A stretch of DNA of 64,000 nucleotides from Aaosphaeria pasadenensis (lineage: Eukaryota; Ascomycota; Dothideomycetes; Pleosporales). Location of the stretch: positions 124,001 through 188,000 of the forward strand of contig JAKLMB010000010.1 in assembly GCA_022813625.1 (NCBI GenBank), written 5' to 3'. Made by a program: the position numbers and the translations under genes. Positions 34,708 to 45,632 of the stretch are shown here, in pieces; the stretch's first letter is position 1, and every line of letters starts with the position of its first letter. The notes beneath the pieces are model-generated. The model searched no databases and was not told where the DNA came from. It saw only the letters and a list, made by a program, of their open reading frames with translations.

Positions 34708-35037
34708 ATGCCGCCTCTCCTCGCTCTCTTATTCTCTAAGCTGTATTATTTTCTGCTAAACGTTGCCACCAATTTCACACACTTTGAAACGGAGATTTTA
34801 CGTACACCTTATTCGATCCGATTCTTCGACATCGACGCCGATGAATGGATCATCTGTTTAGAGGGCTTCCTGTTTGTCCTACCTTGTGTCGAACTCTTGT
34901 TTACATTGCTCTTCTTTGACAAGACACTCGAGAGACAAGATGAGAGATGGTGGTATGTGATAGGATGCTTTAATCTGCTGAGCATGTTCTGGCTCTTTAT
35001 AGTTCATGTACGAAAATCTACGCACTCGCTCGTATAG
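34708..35037 (+). CDS. possible small membrane protein, 109 aa
   Basis: An ATG-started ORF with two or three hydrophobic stretches: LLALLFSKLYYFLLNV near the N-terminus, FLFVLPCVELLFTLLFF near 66-82, and NLLSMFWLFIVHV near 91-103. It ends close to the 3' end of the convergent P450 gene. I recognise no family, and the reading frame is also open upstream to 34519. It may be a real lineage-specific gene or chance. Confidence 0.3.
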   Translation: MPPLLALLFSKLYYFLLNVATNFTHFETEILRTPYSIRFFDIDADEWIICLEGFLFVLPCVELLFTLLFFDKTLERQDERWWYVIGCFNLLSMFWLFIVHVRKSTHSLV

Positions 35038-35246
35038 AATAGATGTCTGAACGTGCTAACGCTTATAAAAGTCCCGGTTCATGATCTCGATGGTGCAAAG
35101 AGCGGGCTTCCGCGATGTTTACATCTGCCCTCCGACGAATCCACCTTCCTGCTGGTGCGTTCTCACAGCACAGCCATGACTTCATCCTCTACGATGCTGA
35201 TATTGTCTCTTCTTCGACAATGCTGCCCGACGAATCTTACCCGAGT

Positions 35247-36901
35247 TTAACGGATGTCCTCATCCAGAATCCGAACCCCTTCACTCGACCCTGACAGTAC
35301 AACATTCCATGTTTTGCCTGCCAACCCACTAGTAGTGAGAGAAACTCTAACCTCCACATCATGGTCAGGCTGGGCGACAGAGCCTGCCATATTCGCATTC
35401 AATGTTGTTGGGAAGATCCAGTCATCTTGAGTTGACTCAAAATCAAATCGAACAATTGCCAGGGCCACAAAAGCGAGAATTTCAGTGCTAGCAAAGTGCC
35501 GACCAGGGCAAAGCGTGGTGCCCCCTCCAAAACCTCGGAATGCTACTGCGTTTAGTCGTTTACGTTTAGGAGATCCAACGAAGCGCTTATGTTGAAATTC
35601 GTTGACACTGTCTCCGTAGACTGGTATAGAAGTATGTTGCACAATTCCTGGAATCATGACTATGCCGCCCTTCTTGAGAAGATGTTTTCCATCAAGTAGG
35701 TGATCCTCTGTTGCAATACGAATGGAGGTCCCGATTCCATGGTAACGCAATACCTCTTTCAGAATAGACAGCAAGATCGAACAGGATGCTTTAACTTGAG
35801 TTATATCAAGCGTACAAGTATCGCCACTTATTTCGCAACATGCTATAACCTCTTTTCTACACTCAGATAGAATATCTCTGTCTGATATAGTGTGATATAA
35901 CACCCAGAAAGCGGTGGGAATCGTGTTAGACATGATGGCAACTACACCACCAATCTCGAAGCTGGCAATGTCTCTCCCAGTAATCCCTTGGTCAATCTTG
36001 TGTTGGTAATGGGCTTTAACAAAAGCCGAACCCTCTTCATGTCCACGGGAGACAAAATAATCGTTGAATGCATCGACAATATGTTCCCGTGCTTGCAGAC
36101 TCTCCTTTGCTAGTAGACTCGGGAAAAAGTCCAATAGTAATGTAATGATGCCTGGCTCAAACTTACTAACTTTTGTCAGCTCCTGTTATTGAGGCGAAGA
36201 GGGTCGTTACTTACTAGTAAGCTTCCTGGAGCTTTGCGTCTTTAAACGGATTCTTAGGGCCGTATACTGCTTCAGTATTTGCGTAGGCAATCTCCTTCTT
36301 GATCCATGCAAACAGCTTCAATGTTCTTGGTGTCTGCGATGCAAGCGTTTCAATGATTTCTGCCACATTTTGCACAGACAGCCTGTTTATATCATCTAGC
36401 TTTGGACCTGGAGTGACTGTTGGGTGTATAGCCTTGTCAAACAAGATAGGATAACTGAATTTGCCTACTCCCTCCACTTCTTTGACTAAAATCTCTCTAG
36501 CCTTGGGACTGGCGCCCATAACATTCATAGCGGCTTTCGCTTCCAGTGGAGCAAAGTCTAGTATTCGAACCTGTCGCTGGACGGCTGGAATCAGCTCCGT
36601 CGAGTTGATGATATATAATCGCATGAAGGGTATTCGAAGTGTATAAACCGGGAGGTTGAATCTGTCACTGTCCACCAATTAGCATTTATCGACCGAAGTT
36701 GAGAGTTAGCTTGAATTACACTTACCGTAATTCTCTGTAGAACCTGCCCTTTCTTCTCATACCGAGGAGTGGGCTTAAGAACGGAATATTAGTCTCCAGC
36801 GCTTGCGGCTCGTTGGGATCCTGCGTAAGCGTTATCAAAACGCGTAGGAAGACATAGGTCGCAAGTAATCCAGAAAATACAACAACAACGATCGAAGTCA
36901 T
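35247..36901 (-). CDS. cytochrome P450 monooxygenase, 515 aa
   Basis: Three exons on the minus strand: 36901-36726, 36667-36215 and 36165-35247, with introns of 58 and 49 nt. A hydrophobic N-terminal anchor (residues 3-22) points to the ER membrane. The K-helix ExxR is E347-R350 (KEVLRY) and the haem-ligand Cys is 429 in FGGGTTLCPGRHFA. The Arg usual two residues before the Cys of the haem loop is a Thr here, as in the fungal P450 group resembling CYP7/CYP8. It probably hydroxylates a lipophilic substrate using NADPH-P450 reductase. No backbone enzyme of a secondary-metabolite cluster lies nearby, so it may act alone. The substrate is unknown. Confidence 0.9.
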
Positions 36902-37491
36902 AGCTACCGTAGTGATGTATTAAGAGGTTACTTTTCTTTTGAATTCATTATGAAAATATGAGTCTATCAGTGGAGAGGCGTTGGGGTCACTCCTGATCGC
37001 TTAGATGAATTCGCGGCGAGAGTGAAGGACGAACTTGGCGGTTGGTCACGTTTTGCGGCGTAGGAATGAACATCAAGGCAACATGAGGCTTTGTTGGAAC
37101 TTAATCATCGGCAAAAACCGCCAGTGTGGTTCAATTCTTCATTTGGGGGAGCCAACGAGAATTAATCATTAAGTGAAGTGGGTTGGTGGCGAAGCAGGCG
37201 TCGAGGTAACCCTGCAGGAGCCTTGCATGCTGCAGCAAGGCAAACGAAAGACAATCTACAAAAGCCCGACATGACCTCACTACTCCGAGTCTCTTAATGT
37301 ATTCTAACCGCTTCAAATGTATGTTCGGACATCGAATGAAGCATGATGCGAGCCTGATTTAGGGCGGAGCTGAGTCTTATGGCGGACAATTTTGCAAGAT
37401 CCACCGAAAGGGTAGGCCTTTCTCTTTATATTTTCGTCAAATCCGGGGAAAATTGGTATGAATTTCGAAACCCAAGAACAACATCAGCAAA
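36902..37491. promoter_or_regulatory. divergent promoter region (P450 / SAT4-like gene)
   Basis: 590 bp between divergent genes. No ORF is supported. Both promoters must be here. Confidence 0.4.
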
Positions 37492-38801
37492 ATGGCACAA
37501 TCAAGCTCCGTCGTTGGTCCTGGCACCACATCAAGTGTGGTATCCCTTAAAGCTTTCCACGTAAGTATAGGTACCGATGCGATAGTAATGCCAATGAAAC
37601 TTATTGTTTTGCTTCAGAGGATAAATTGGGCAGTATTTGCTGTCTGTTTCACTGCTTTCGCTTCGCGAATCTATATCCGTTTCCATTGCTTTCGCCGCTT
37701 GCTTGTTGATGACTGGATCATGATGTTTGCTTTCGCACTTCTGCTCTCTGTGGTAGCTATTGGTCAAGCTTTCCTGGACGATGTGTACAAAGAAATAGAA
37801 TTCGAAAATGGACGACTACTACCAGACGAAACCCTTCCGAAGATCGTAGAGCGCGGCCTACATGGATTTGGCGCGGCCGGATTGATCTCACTTATGGGCA
37901 TAAGTGCAATCAAAATCAATTTTCTCGTTTTTTTCAAGCGACTAGGAACCCGAAGGCCTTCCTATCATGTATTCTGGTACATTGTGTTGTTCCTTACCCT
38001 GGCTTGTGGATCAGTCAATATTGGATTGGTTGTCTACGAGTGCGTCTTCACGACATTTGGTTATTTAATGAAGCATTGTTCGTCGCGAAGTATACTATTA
38101 AGGTATTACAACTTTCAGAAGGTTTCTGTTAGTCTAGACGTCTTTTCTGATGCGCTGAGTATGCTCTCTCCAAAGCTTCACTGGTTCTATTGAACTAATC
38201 GTCTCTAGTTGTCATATTTCCTATCGTTATACTATGGAACGTGCGCATCGGGCAGCGGAAGAAGATAATCCTGTCTTGCACTTTCGGTCTAGTGGCGCTT
38301 ACTATCGCGGTTACAATAGTAAGAGGGAGCATATTTGGAGGAGCGTATAAGACCTTCGACAGCCAGGCCAAGACCCTCAACATTGCTTGGATGTGGTTCT
38401 GGCTATTCATTGAATTCTCTGTCGGTTATTATATTACTCTATCTCTATCTCTATCGTCCATTCTGACTCAGTCAGCTTTCTTCATTGCCTGTTTGATCTC
38501 GTACCGGGCGCTGTTTACTCAAGTGCGATTTCAACATTTGGCCATACAAGGACAACTAGACTCATCATACTCTACATCATGGAAAAGCTCCAGCCTGTTT
38601 CGCCGGGCAGGATATCTGCATAATAGTCTACTTCGTACTTTCAAGGAATTAGAGACTGGAGACCCGCTGCGACTACCAGAGCCAGAGTCAGGAAGGTTCA
38701 GCCCTACATTCCTTGCGGAGATTGAGAATGCCCATAGTGAGGAAAGAGGTATCGGAGCATATCAACTAGAAGATATGGCGAAACGAAAGAGTACTGGGTG
38801 A
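37492..38801 (+). CDS. integral membrane protein, SAT4/PTH11-like (rhodopsin-domain family), 383 aa
   Basis: Four exons: 37492-37560, 37618-38158, 38209-38424 and 38476-38801. Hydrophobic helices in the order expected of the fungal seven-helix DUF3328-unrelated 'rhodopsin domain' family are visible: RIYIRFHCFRRLLVDDWIMM after helix 1, GLISLMGISAIKINFLVFF, FWYIVLFLTLACGSVNIGLV, VIFPIVILWNVRI and AFFIACLISYRALF. The C-terminal tail is polar and Ser/Glu-rich. PTH11-type proteins are candidate receptors, but most members are uncharacterised. Introns 1 (57 nt) and 3 (51 nt) are multiples of three with no in-frame stop. Their removal is inferred from family continuity rather than forced by frame. 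Confidence 0.78.
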
Positions 38802-39334
38802 GGCGGCATGGATGCGAAGGAAAGAGTGGCCTTGAAGGCAATCAAGAAGATACTTGTGTTGAATTGATCTAGTGTACCTACACAATGGAACGACTAGCTA
38901 TTGCGGCGCATTGGAAAGGTCTAAGTTTTCGCTATGACATTCAAGATAGCCTAAAACATTTTTTTCCTCTCTGGATATCACAACAGCTGTGTCATGTTTG
39001 AAGATAATTTGGCGTCCACGCTTGACTATCCGCAGAATCCTCTTTATTTGTAAAGCGAGCCACCCTGTTCAGTGAATCTATTGCAAAACAGTACTATATC
39101 CAGGGATGATTATTTTAGTAGATGAGCATATATTAATGGACATGCCGACTCCTTACGGTAAAGGGCCCACCATCTCGCGGTTGACAAAATAATCGTATAG
39201 ATCGATAGAAGTGTTTTCAAAAGTTATTGAAGGATTATGAAAAGGCTTCACAATGCGTTTTGAGACCACAGGACCCTCTAATCTGGCTGAAGGCTTGATG
39301 CATGCGTTGCGGCAATTTCCGACCTTGATAATTC
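38802..39334. other. convergent 3' flanks
   Basis: About 530 bp between convergent genes. A 69-codon minus-strand ORF at 39153-39362 overlaps the next gene's end in another frame and is not supported as coding. Confidence 0.4.
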
Positions 39335-40135
39335 TCAAGCCTTGCTCGTCCTCTTTGAGCATTCCTCATAAGTTGAGCACTTGTCTAGGAGTATGACATT
39401 CTCGCGTTCTGCAATGATCTGTCCATTATTTTCGCCCTTCAGCCAACAGTTCGCGAAGTTCTTCTCGAAAGCCTTCTTCAGATCTCGAGCGTAAACGGCC
39501 CGAACGCATTCTTTGTCGGTTTGTTTCCACGTATTATAGCTCATACACGCTTCCAAGCACCCCTCAACAGAAAAGGCAATTACTGCCATGACATCATTGC
39601 CATCAGAACCAGTTCTCGTTCTACAGCTAAAGTAGTTCTTTTCATCATATGTAGAGGCAATATTGCTGTCGGGGCATCCAGAAACAAGTTCTATCTCTCT
39701 TGGGTCGGAAAGCAAAATGGTATTGTTGGTTGCAGAACTTGTAGGGGTAGGTGAAGGTTGTGCCGAATTCGTGGCGTTGATGGACTTGCATCTACCATTT
39801 TATCAGTTGATTATCCCAGAGACAGACAAGACTTTCCGATCTTACTTCGAGTTTTGTACAGCCATGGAACCTCCGACACCTCCACCAACTCCAGCAGCTA
39901 TCAGGAGTATAACAATGCCAAGGAGTATCCATAATGTTCTTCGTTCGATACTAAATGCTTTTGGTTGTTGTAGAAAAGCCTCGCGTTCGCTAGTAGACCA
40001 CCCTTGGTGCTCCATTTTGGTTGCTTGGACGCTCGTGTCGTCGGCGAAATGTTTAGCTCCTTCGTTATGTGCATATTCAGGTGCGGAGAAACTGTTTCGT
40101 GAGGGTAGATTGACAGGCTGTGGTAGGTCTGACAT
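39335..40135 (-). CDS. type II membrane protein with small Cys-rich ectodomain, 248 aa
   Basis: Two exons on the minus strand, 40135-39846 and 39791-39335, with a 54-nt GTAAGA...TAG intron. Residues 1-65 are polar and cytosolic. A transmembrane helix follows (WILLGIVILLIAAGVGGGVG, about 69-88). After it comes a Ser/Thr/Pro linker and an ectodomain with regularly placed Cys: SGCPDSN, YFSCRTR, GCLEACMSYN, CVRAVY, FANCWLKG and a final DKCSTYEECS. The plan resembles fungal surface proteins with a degenerate PAN/apple-like fold after a glycine-rich helix, but I cannot prove homology. Function is unknown. Confidence 0.7.
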
Positions 40136-41214
40136 CGTGGTTTTCAGAGCCTCACCGGCTCTGCCCTTCCAAGGCTGCGGCTAGTTATGATAGTGTTCTG
40201 GTGCGTTCTAGCTATCGAAGGGCAGAGGGAAGTGCTGCGCTTATCAACAATGGGATTTTTTAGGAAGCCCACATAGGAGTTGTTGCATATGGGGGCTAAA
40301 TATCTTGTCTTTTCCACTCCGCCACCACTGCCAATATCGTAAATGCAGGGCGTAAATCCTTCGTTAAAAATACAACGATGCTCTACACATATTCTCCTTG
40401 TCTCGTATTGAAGCCCAGGCCAAATCTTGTAGCGCCCGTTCAAGAAGCTGTTGGCAATCGGGCAATGCCAATCCGAAACATCTGCCAAGGCTTCATCTCC
40501 TCCTATGCGAGGCTGACTGATATCGATGCTCTAGGGCAGATATGGATGTGGCGCGTAGAGATATTGGGGGGTCCAAAACATGAAAGAAAAGAGGCCCTGG
40601 AATTGATTGAAGAATTGCGATCGTGAAGGATGTCGGAATTGCAAAATAGCACTCGTTCCGAATCGGGTTTAGTACAATTATATGCACTGCCTGTTGCAGC
40701 ATCAGGTATGATGGCAGCTGATAGGAAGTTGTCAACATCCATATCCACACAGTGTTGCCTGGTTACGTTCTATGTAGGTAGGTTTTCTCCAAACCTCCAT
40801 ACGCTTTGAGGTAGCTACAGCCACCTGCACGATGGAGATGTCGGAACGTGTCGGATGAATGAAATCCCGATGTGGAAAGGTGTATGGGTAGTTATCTTCA
40901 CGTAGAAACTCGCTCGACGTCAGGACAAGCACAAAGGAGAAACTGTTGCTTTTATATAATATGATGCATTTTCTTAGCTACATTTTGTTACACCCAAAGG
41001 CTTGTCTTACGACTACATGGGGAAACTGTCATGATAAGCGTGACAATATAGTGGCATCTCATGTTGCCAGATCCGGCCAATAGGCATTAAGTCCTAACGC
41101 CGAGGGTTGATGACCCCGCGAGTGCCGCATCCGTCATCAACTTCAACTCCAGCTGATATCACGGTGCATTTCAGTTCCTTCCGAGTATCACTGTCAATAT
41201 CTTCTTCTGTGTAT
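40136..41214. other. divergent intergenic region with short unassigned minus-strand ORFs
   Basis: 1.1 kb between divergent genes. Minus-strand ORFs at 40144-40488 and 40503-40748 contain several Cys, but they have no recognisable domain and no joint model that I can support. They could be a decayed or lineage-specific gene upstream of the type II membrane protein. Otherwise this is promoter sequence. Confidence 0.35.
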
Positions 41215-42861
41215 ATGAATATGGAGCTTCTTGACTTCTGCTACGACATCTTGATCCGCATCTTGGAGGAGATCAACCCAGAGGACCTGGCGGCCTGTGC
41301 GCGGACCTCTTCGGGCTTCAATAACTTCATCAAAGGAAACCAGCGTTTGTACAAGGCGCACTATCTTAGAGACTATGTATAACAATACTCATACGTATGA
41401 GTCCGACTTAAGCTGACCATAATGCAGGATGATCCGCGTCAAAATTCCACGAGTCCTGAACCTGATTGGGTAGCCTCCCTACAGGGGTTGGTCAGGTGCC
41501 AGAAGCTGTTGGAAACTCATGATGTCGAATTCAAAGTACGCAGCATGAACTGTTCCATTTAACCTTGTACTGATCTGCTTCGTTCTAGCGAGAAAACTTT
41601 AAGCTCGTTGCCAAAACAGTCGACGAGATCTTGTATAATGCAACCCATCGAAATGGTGTGTCCAAGAACATTGCATTATTGACTCGTTCATTTGCACAAC
41701 CACGCAATCTAGACGCTTTCATGCATCGATCATCTTTGTATCAACGCGCTGGCACAGAACAACAGTTGGCTGCCGACAACGAAGAGGATCGTCAGCTGAG
41801 CGCAAAACTTCACTGTCTCCATGGGATGGGCGCAGGTGCGCTAGGCAGAAGGTCAACATCAACACATCCATACGCGAGATCGCGAATATATGATCTGCGA
41901 AACTATACCGACAAGACCGAGTGGGGTCCTTTCCGCGACGACGGCTCAGGAAAGGTTGATTGGGAAATGATTGAATCTGTGATGATTGACTTGAGTTACA
42001 ATACAACGATCTGTTGTCCTCGCTTCTTACCGCACTTTCTGCCAATTTGGTCGGATCCTTTCGGAGGAGTGGTTCGAGATAGAGTCAGGGCGAATTATCC
42101 TCCGTCGCTACCCAAGGAGCCGGACATCCCGCTCGACTTGAAGGACCCATATAATGTTTCAGGATTGTGGCACAGAGTCAGTATTTCCCCAAGTGTTATT
42201 GTGACGCGCTAACTATGATGTAGATCGTTTGCTTTCTGGGTACGTTCATTTTATATCATGAGCCTAGATAGTCCACTAATTTTCTACAGATTACAATGAT
42301 CTCTTCGCCTATAACTTCAGTTCTCAAGCAATCGGAGTTTCTCCGGACGAGCCAAGGAGTCCGCTCCAGACAGATGAGGCAATTCGTCACATAATTATGC
42401 GTCTACAAGTCACCGAGGTTCTTCCACCTGGTCCCTATGACAATCCGGCTCTTCCGATTGTAAAATTTGCTGGTGTTTCTAAATCCATGGACGTATCCTG
42501 GGACCCTAATGCCAACTCGAAGATTCGTGGAGAGGTGCGACTAACAAGCGAAAGCGAGGTCAGGTGGACGACTATCTCAGTCTTCTTTGGGTATGTCTCT
42601 TCATGCTCCCAAATCAATCAATGCAACTAAAGCTGATTTCTTAGCAGTGAGGAGCGGTGGCGCAGTGAAGGGATTCAGGTCGGCGGAATCAATTCCAAGC
42701 GAGGCGTAACCGGAACGTGGTTCGATAAGGATTTCGACCCCCATGGACCTGCAGGTCCAACCGCTTTCTGGAAGATGGCAGATAAGGTTGTAGGCGAGGA
42801 TTTGGAAGATGAGGAAGAAGATGAGTCTGACGGAGAACCTCAGTGGATATTTGTACAATAA
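41215..42861 (+). CDS. F-box protein, 462 aa
   Basis: Six exons: 41215-41376, 41428-41535, 41589-42176, 42224-42239 (16 nt), 42290-42590 and 42648-42861. An F-box-like helix set covers residues about 3-45 (LLDFCYDILIRILEEINPED, then LAACARTSSGFNNF). F-box proteins bind Skp1 and bring substrates to SCF ubiquitin ligases. The rest has no leucine-rich or WD repeats. A C-terminal part with a TGTWFDKDFDPHGPAGPTAFWK motif is seen in other fungal F-box proteins of unknown target. The tail is very acidic (GEDLEDEEEDESDGEP). The start is chosen at the ATG just before the F-box; an in-frame ATG at 41107 would add 36 residues. Confidence 0.8.
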
Positions 42862-43234
42862 GTCTTGGGTTCGTACCATGCTGGTGTTGAGACATACAAA
42901 GACTGGGGCGTTGTTGGTGTCGCGCTGTGTAATATTGGGAAGATTCGTCTATCTGACGATGAAGTTAGGAGCACATTTTGTATTTTTCAATCCTAGAAGT
43001 ACATTTCTTAAGCTATATGGACATACACACTTTGTAATTATCTTTCGACTTCTACTCATAGTATTGTACCATGTTATCTAAGCCATCAATCTCATATCTT
43101 GCTCATCCAAGGTTCTCATTTGATCCGCATTTTGTCGCGAATTAATCATTATTTTCACACTACAGATATACCAATCATGAAACTTGCCAGCCAAGCTGCA
43201 CTTACCTTTGTGCGCTGGTACTTGAAGATCCTAT
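42862..43234. other. convergent 3' flanks
   Basis: About 370 bp of AT-rich sequence between convergent genes. Nothing is recognised. Confidence 0.5.
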
Positions 43235-45161
43235 CTACACTACATTCTTAACCTCTTCTCCAATTCTACCGTCTTCGTTCATAACAGACTGAAACTTAAT
43301 CTTTCGGACATTTGTGCTAGCCTTTCGGGGATTCTCAGCTTCAAAGATATCATCCATCTCTTCCAGCGTCAAACCCTTCGTCTCGACAAAGAAAAAGTAC
43401 CTGAGTCAGATTGTTTAGCGCTGAGCTCATTCATTATATCTGGATATGACTTACATGAACGCAAACTCGAAGCAGTCCCAAAAGACAAAGAAGACGTAGA
43501 ACCAATATTCGATCTAGTAATGGTTTTCAGCATATTTTATCTCAAAACTGCGGCAAAACTTACGTTTGTGAGAGCAATCGGCGCAGCAAATGTGTTAATG
43601 AACCCAGCGCAGCCACCAGTGATCTTATAAGTACCCATGCCCTTCGCACGCATGTCGTTTGACATGACCTCGGCAGGGTAGATCGGCTGCATACTGGTAT
43701 ATGCAAAAGCGAAGATGGCACCGAATATGAAGATGAAGGCAATGGATGCATTCGAAGACGTCACACTGCCAGTGTTCACATAGCCAGCTGCGGTTCCGGC
43801 AGTTATCGATAGACATACTATCATGCCAGCCGTTGCTCCTAGAAGCATCTTCCTTCGGCCGATCACGTCATGCATGCGTGCACCGGCAGACGCGAAGATG
43901 TATCCCACAATGGCATAGATGATGTTGAGAAGGAGCTTGGTATCAGCAGAGGTGATGCCAACGTTGGCTAACAGGTAAGGAAGATAGTATGATACGACAC
44001 TTTGCCAAGGGTTAGCAAGCATTGTGGCGTTTTATGCTAAGAATTGTGAAAGAAGCTTCTCAACACTCACTTATTACCAGAGAATTGCCCAAACCATGCA
44101 AATGTCATATTGAGCATGGTTCGGTATCGTCTGGATCGAGTTTTCACCATAACGCTAAGATCAAAGAAGTTTCTCCAGCCAGTCACTGGCTCCTTTTGAA
44201 GTGACTCGATCATTTCGGCCATCTCGAGTGCAACCAAGGGATGGTCCGGATCCCCATTGGCATGATATTTCACGAGAAAAGCTCTTGCTTCTTCTTGACG
44301 ATCCATACCGATAAGCCAGCGCGGTGATTCCGGGAACCAAAGAATTACTATGCTCACTAGAGCAGGACAAACACACTGGAGCCACAGTGGGAGTCGCCAA
44401 TCAATATCGCCCTTATGTGAGAGATGCTTATGGGTGCCGTAGACCGCTGAAGTGGCGAGTATTGATCCCTTTCGATATGTTAGAATGCATTGGCTGTCTT
44501 TAAGAAGAGGATGTGGTCACCATGTAGTAGAATGTGTTATACATTCCAGCCAACGTACCTCTGTACAGTGGCGGTGCTACCTCGACCAAGTACAGTGGAC
44601 TCGCTGAGCATGCCAGAGTAGCAAAGAAACTGAGCAAAAATCTACCACCAATGAATGTAGGTAATGTTGTAGCAGTGGACGTTACGATGGTGCCAACAAT
44701 GACTCCAATGGTCCCGATGAATATCAGTTGCTTGCGACCCCGCCAATCCGCGATCCAGACGAACAGTGCAGCGCACATCTGCCCAATCTGGAAAATAGAG
44801 AATACTATTCCGGTTGATGGTGTGCCCTTGTTGGGGAGTCCAAAATAGGAGGTATAGTTGGGGAGGACATTTATGCTACCCATCAAAGACCCGTCATATC
44901 CTATCCTTGTGTAAGTTAACCATCGATCATTTGCATACACAAAAACATACCACTCATAGTAGAGTTGAGAAAGCAGACACATGCTAAGAGATATAATTTC
45001 AGATGTCCCTTTCCCCATGGATTTGGTTTGTGCTTTGCCATTATCGTCGCAATGTTGGCATTCACCCCCATCACTTCGCCTTCATCGACTATTTTTCGAC
45101 CATCTTCTGTCAGCATCTTCTCCCCAACGAACTCATCTGATTTCTTCTCTGTCGCATTCAT
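43235..45161 (-). CDS. MFS oligosaccharide/lactose-permease-type transporter, 549 aa
   Basis: Six exons on the minus strand: 45161-44951, 44900-44521, 44468-44071, 43999-43564, 43513-43455 (59 nt) and 43400-43235, with all phases consistent. The sugar-porter signatures are GYDGSLMGSINV in helix 1, IADWRGRKQLIF, WFPESPRWLIG after helix 6, SGNNVVSYYLPYLL in helix 7, DVIGRRKML and YPAEVMSNDMRAKGMG. The C-terminus has the usual FFFVETKGLTLEEMD motif. It belongs to the fungal lactose/cellodextrin permease-like group. It is divergent from an intracellular beta-mannosidase across 471 bp, which suggests it imports mannobiose or manno-oligosaccharides; the assignment rests on context. Confidence 0.9.
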
Positions 45162-45632
45162 TTTGCAATATGTGCTTAGCCGGTGGAAGCCACTAGTGGA
45201 GTACACTCAAGCGGGGCGGATTCTGAACCTTTTGAAGGCAGCACATCTCCGCACATAATGACCCGCACCCTCGGTAGCGGTATCACGTCGCATCTTATCG
45301 TTGCACCCTGTTTGTAACAATCAACTTCTAGCTATCGGATCATTTAGACCGAGACAGGAAACTGTAGTTGGCGAAGGTCAGCGTTTTGACGACGATCCCT
45401 GCCCAAGGCCGCTAACCCCGCATGGAACCCCAAGGATCGTCGGCCAAAGGTGACAAAACAGCCACCGGCACACACCATTAGTGAGGGAGGCCAGGGCGGG
45501 TTACCTCTTTCGATAATATCGTAAGATCAATTGCATGTCTTCACCCTGTTTTTTGATATCTACTTCACGGTGCAGCATCCTTCTTTCGTGCAGACCGGAG
45601 CAATTCATGACCACTGTCATTGTCCATCCACT
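45162..45632. promoter_or_regulatory. shared divergent promoter of transporter and beta-mannosidase
   Basis: 471 bp between divergent start codons. Two GCGGGG words (45211-45216 on the plus strand, 45416-45421 on the minus strand) fit the SYGGRG consensus of the carbon-catabolite repressor CreA. CGG triplets and a GTCGGCCAAAGG stretch near 45438 could serve Zn2Cys6 activators. The short shared promoter suggests coordinated control of the two genes; that is inference. Confidence 0.45.

Noticed and set aside
39153..39362. 69-codon minus-strand ORF overlapping the end of the type II membrane gene
   Set aside because: Different frame, no ATG context or domain, and the longer gene's frame ends cleanly at 39335.
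41107..41214. Earlier ATG for the F-box protein
   Set aside because: The added 36 residues are Ser/Thr-rich and unrelated to the F-box; the ATG at 41215 lies directly before the domain. Kept as an alternative only.
45531..45632. N-terminal extension of the beta-mannosidase
   Set aside because: The extension begins at TTG, and no ATG lies in frame before 45633; the family N-terminus starts at that ATG.
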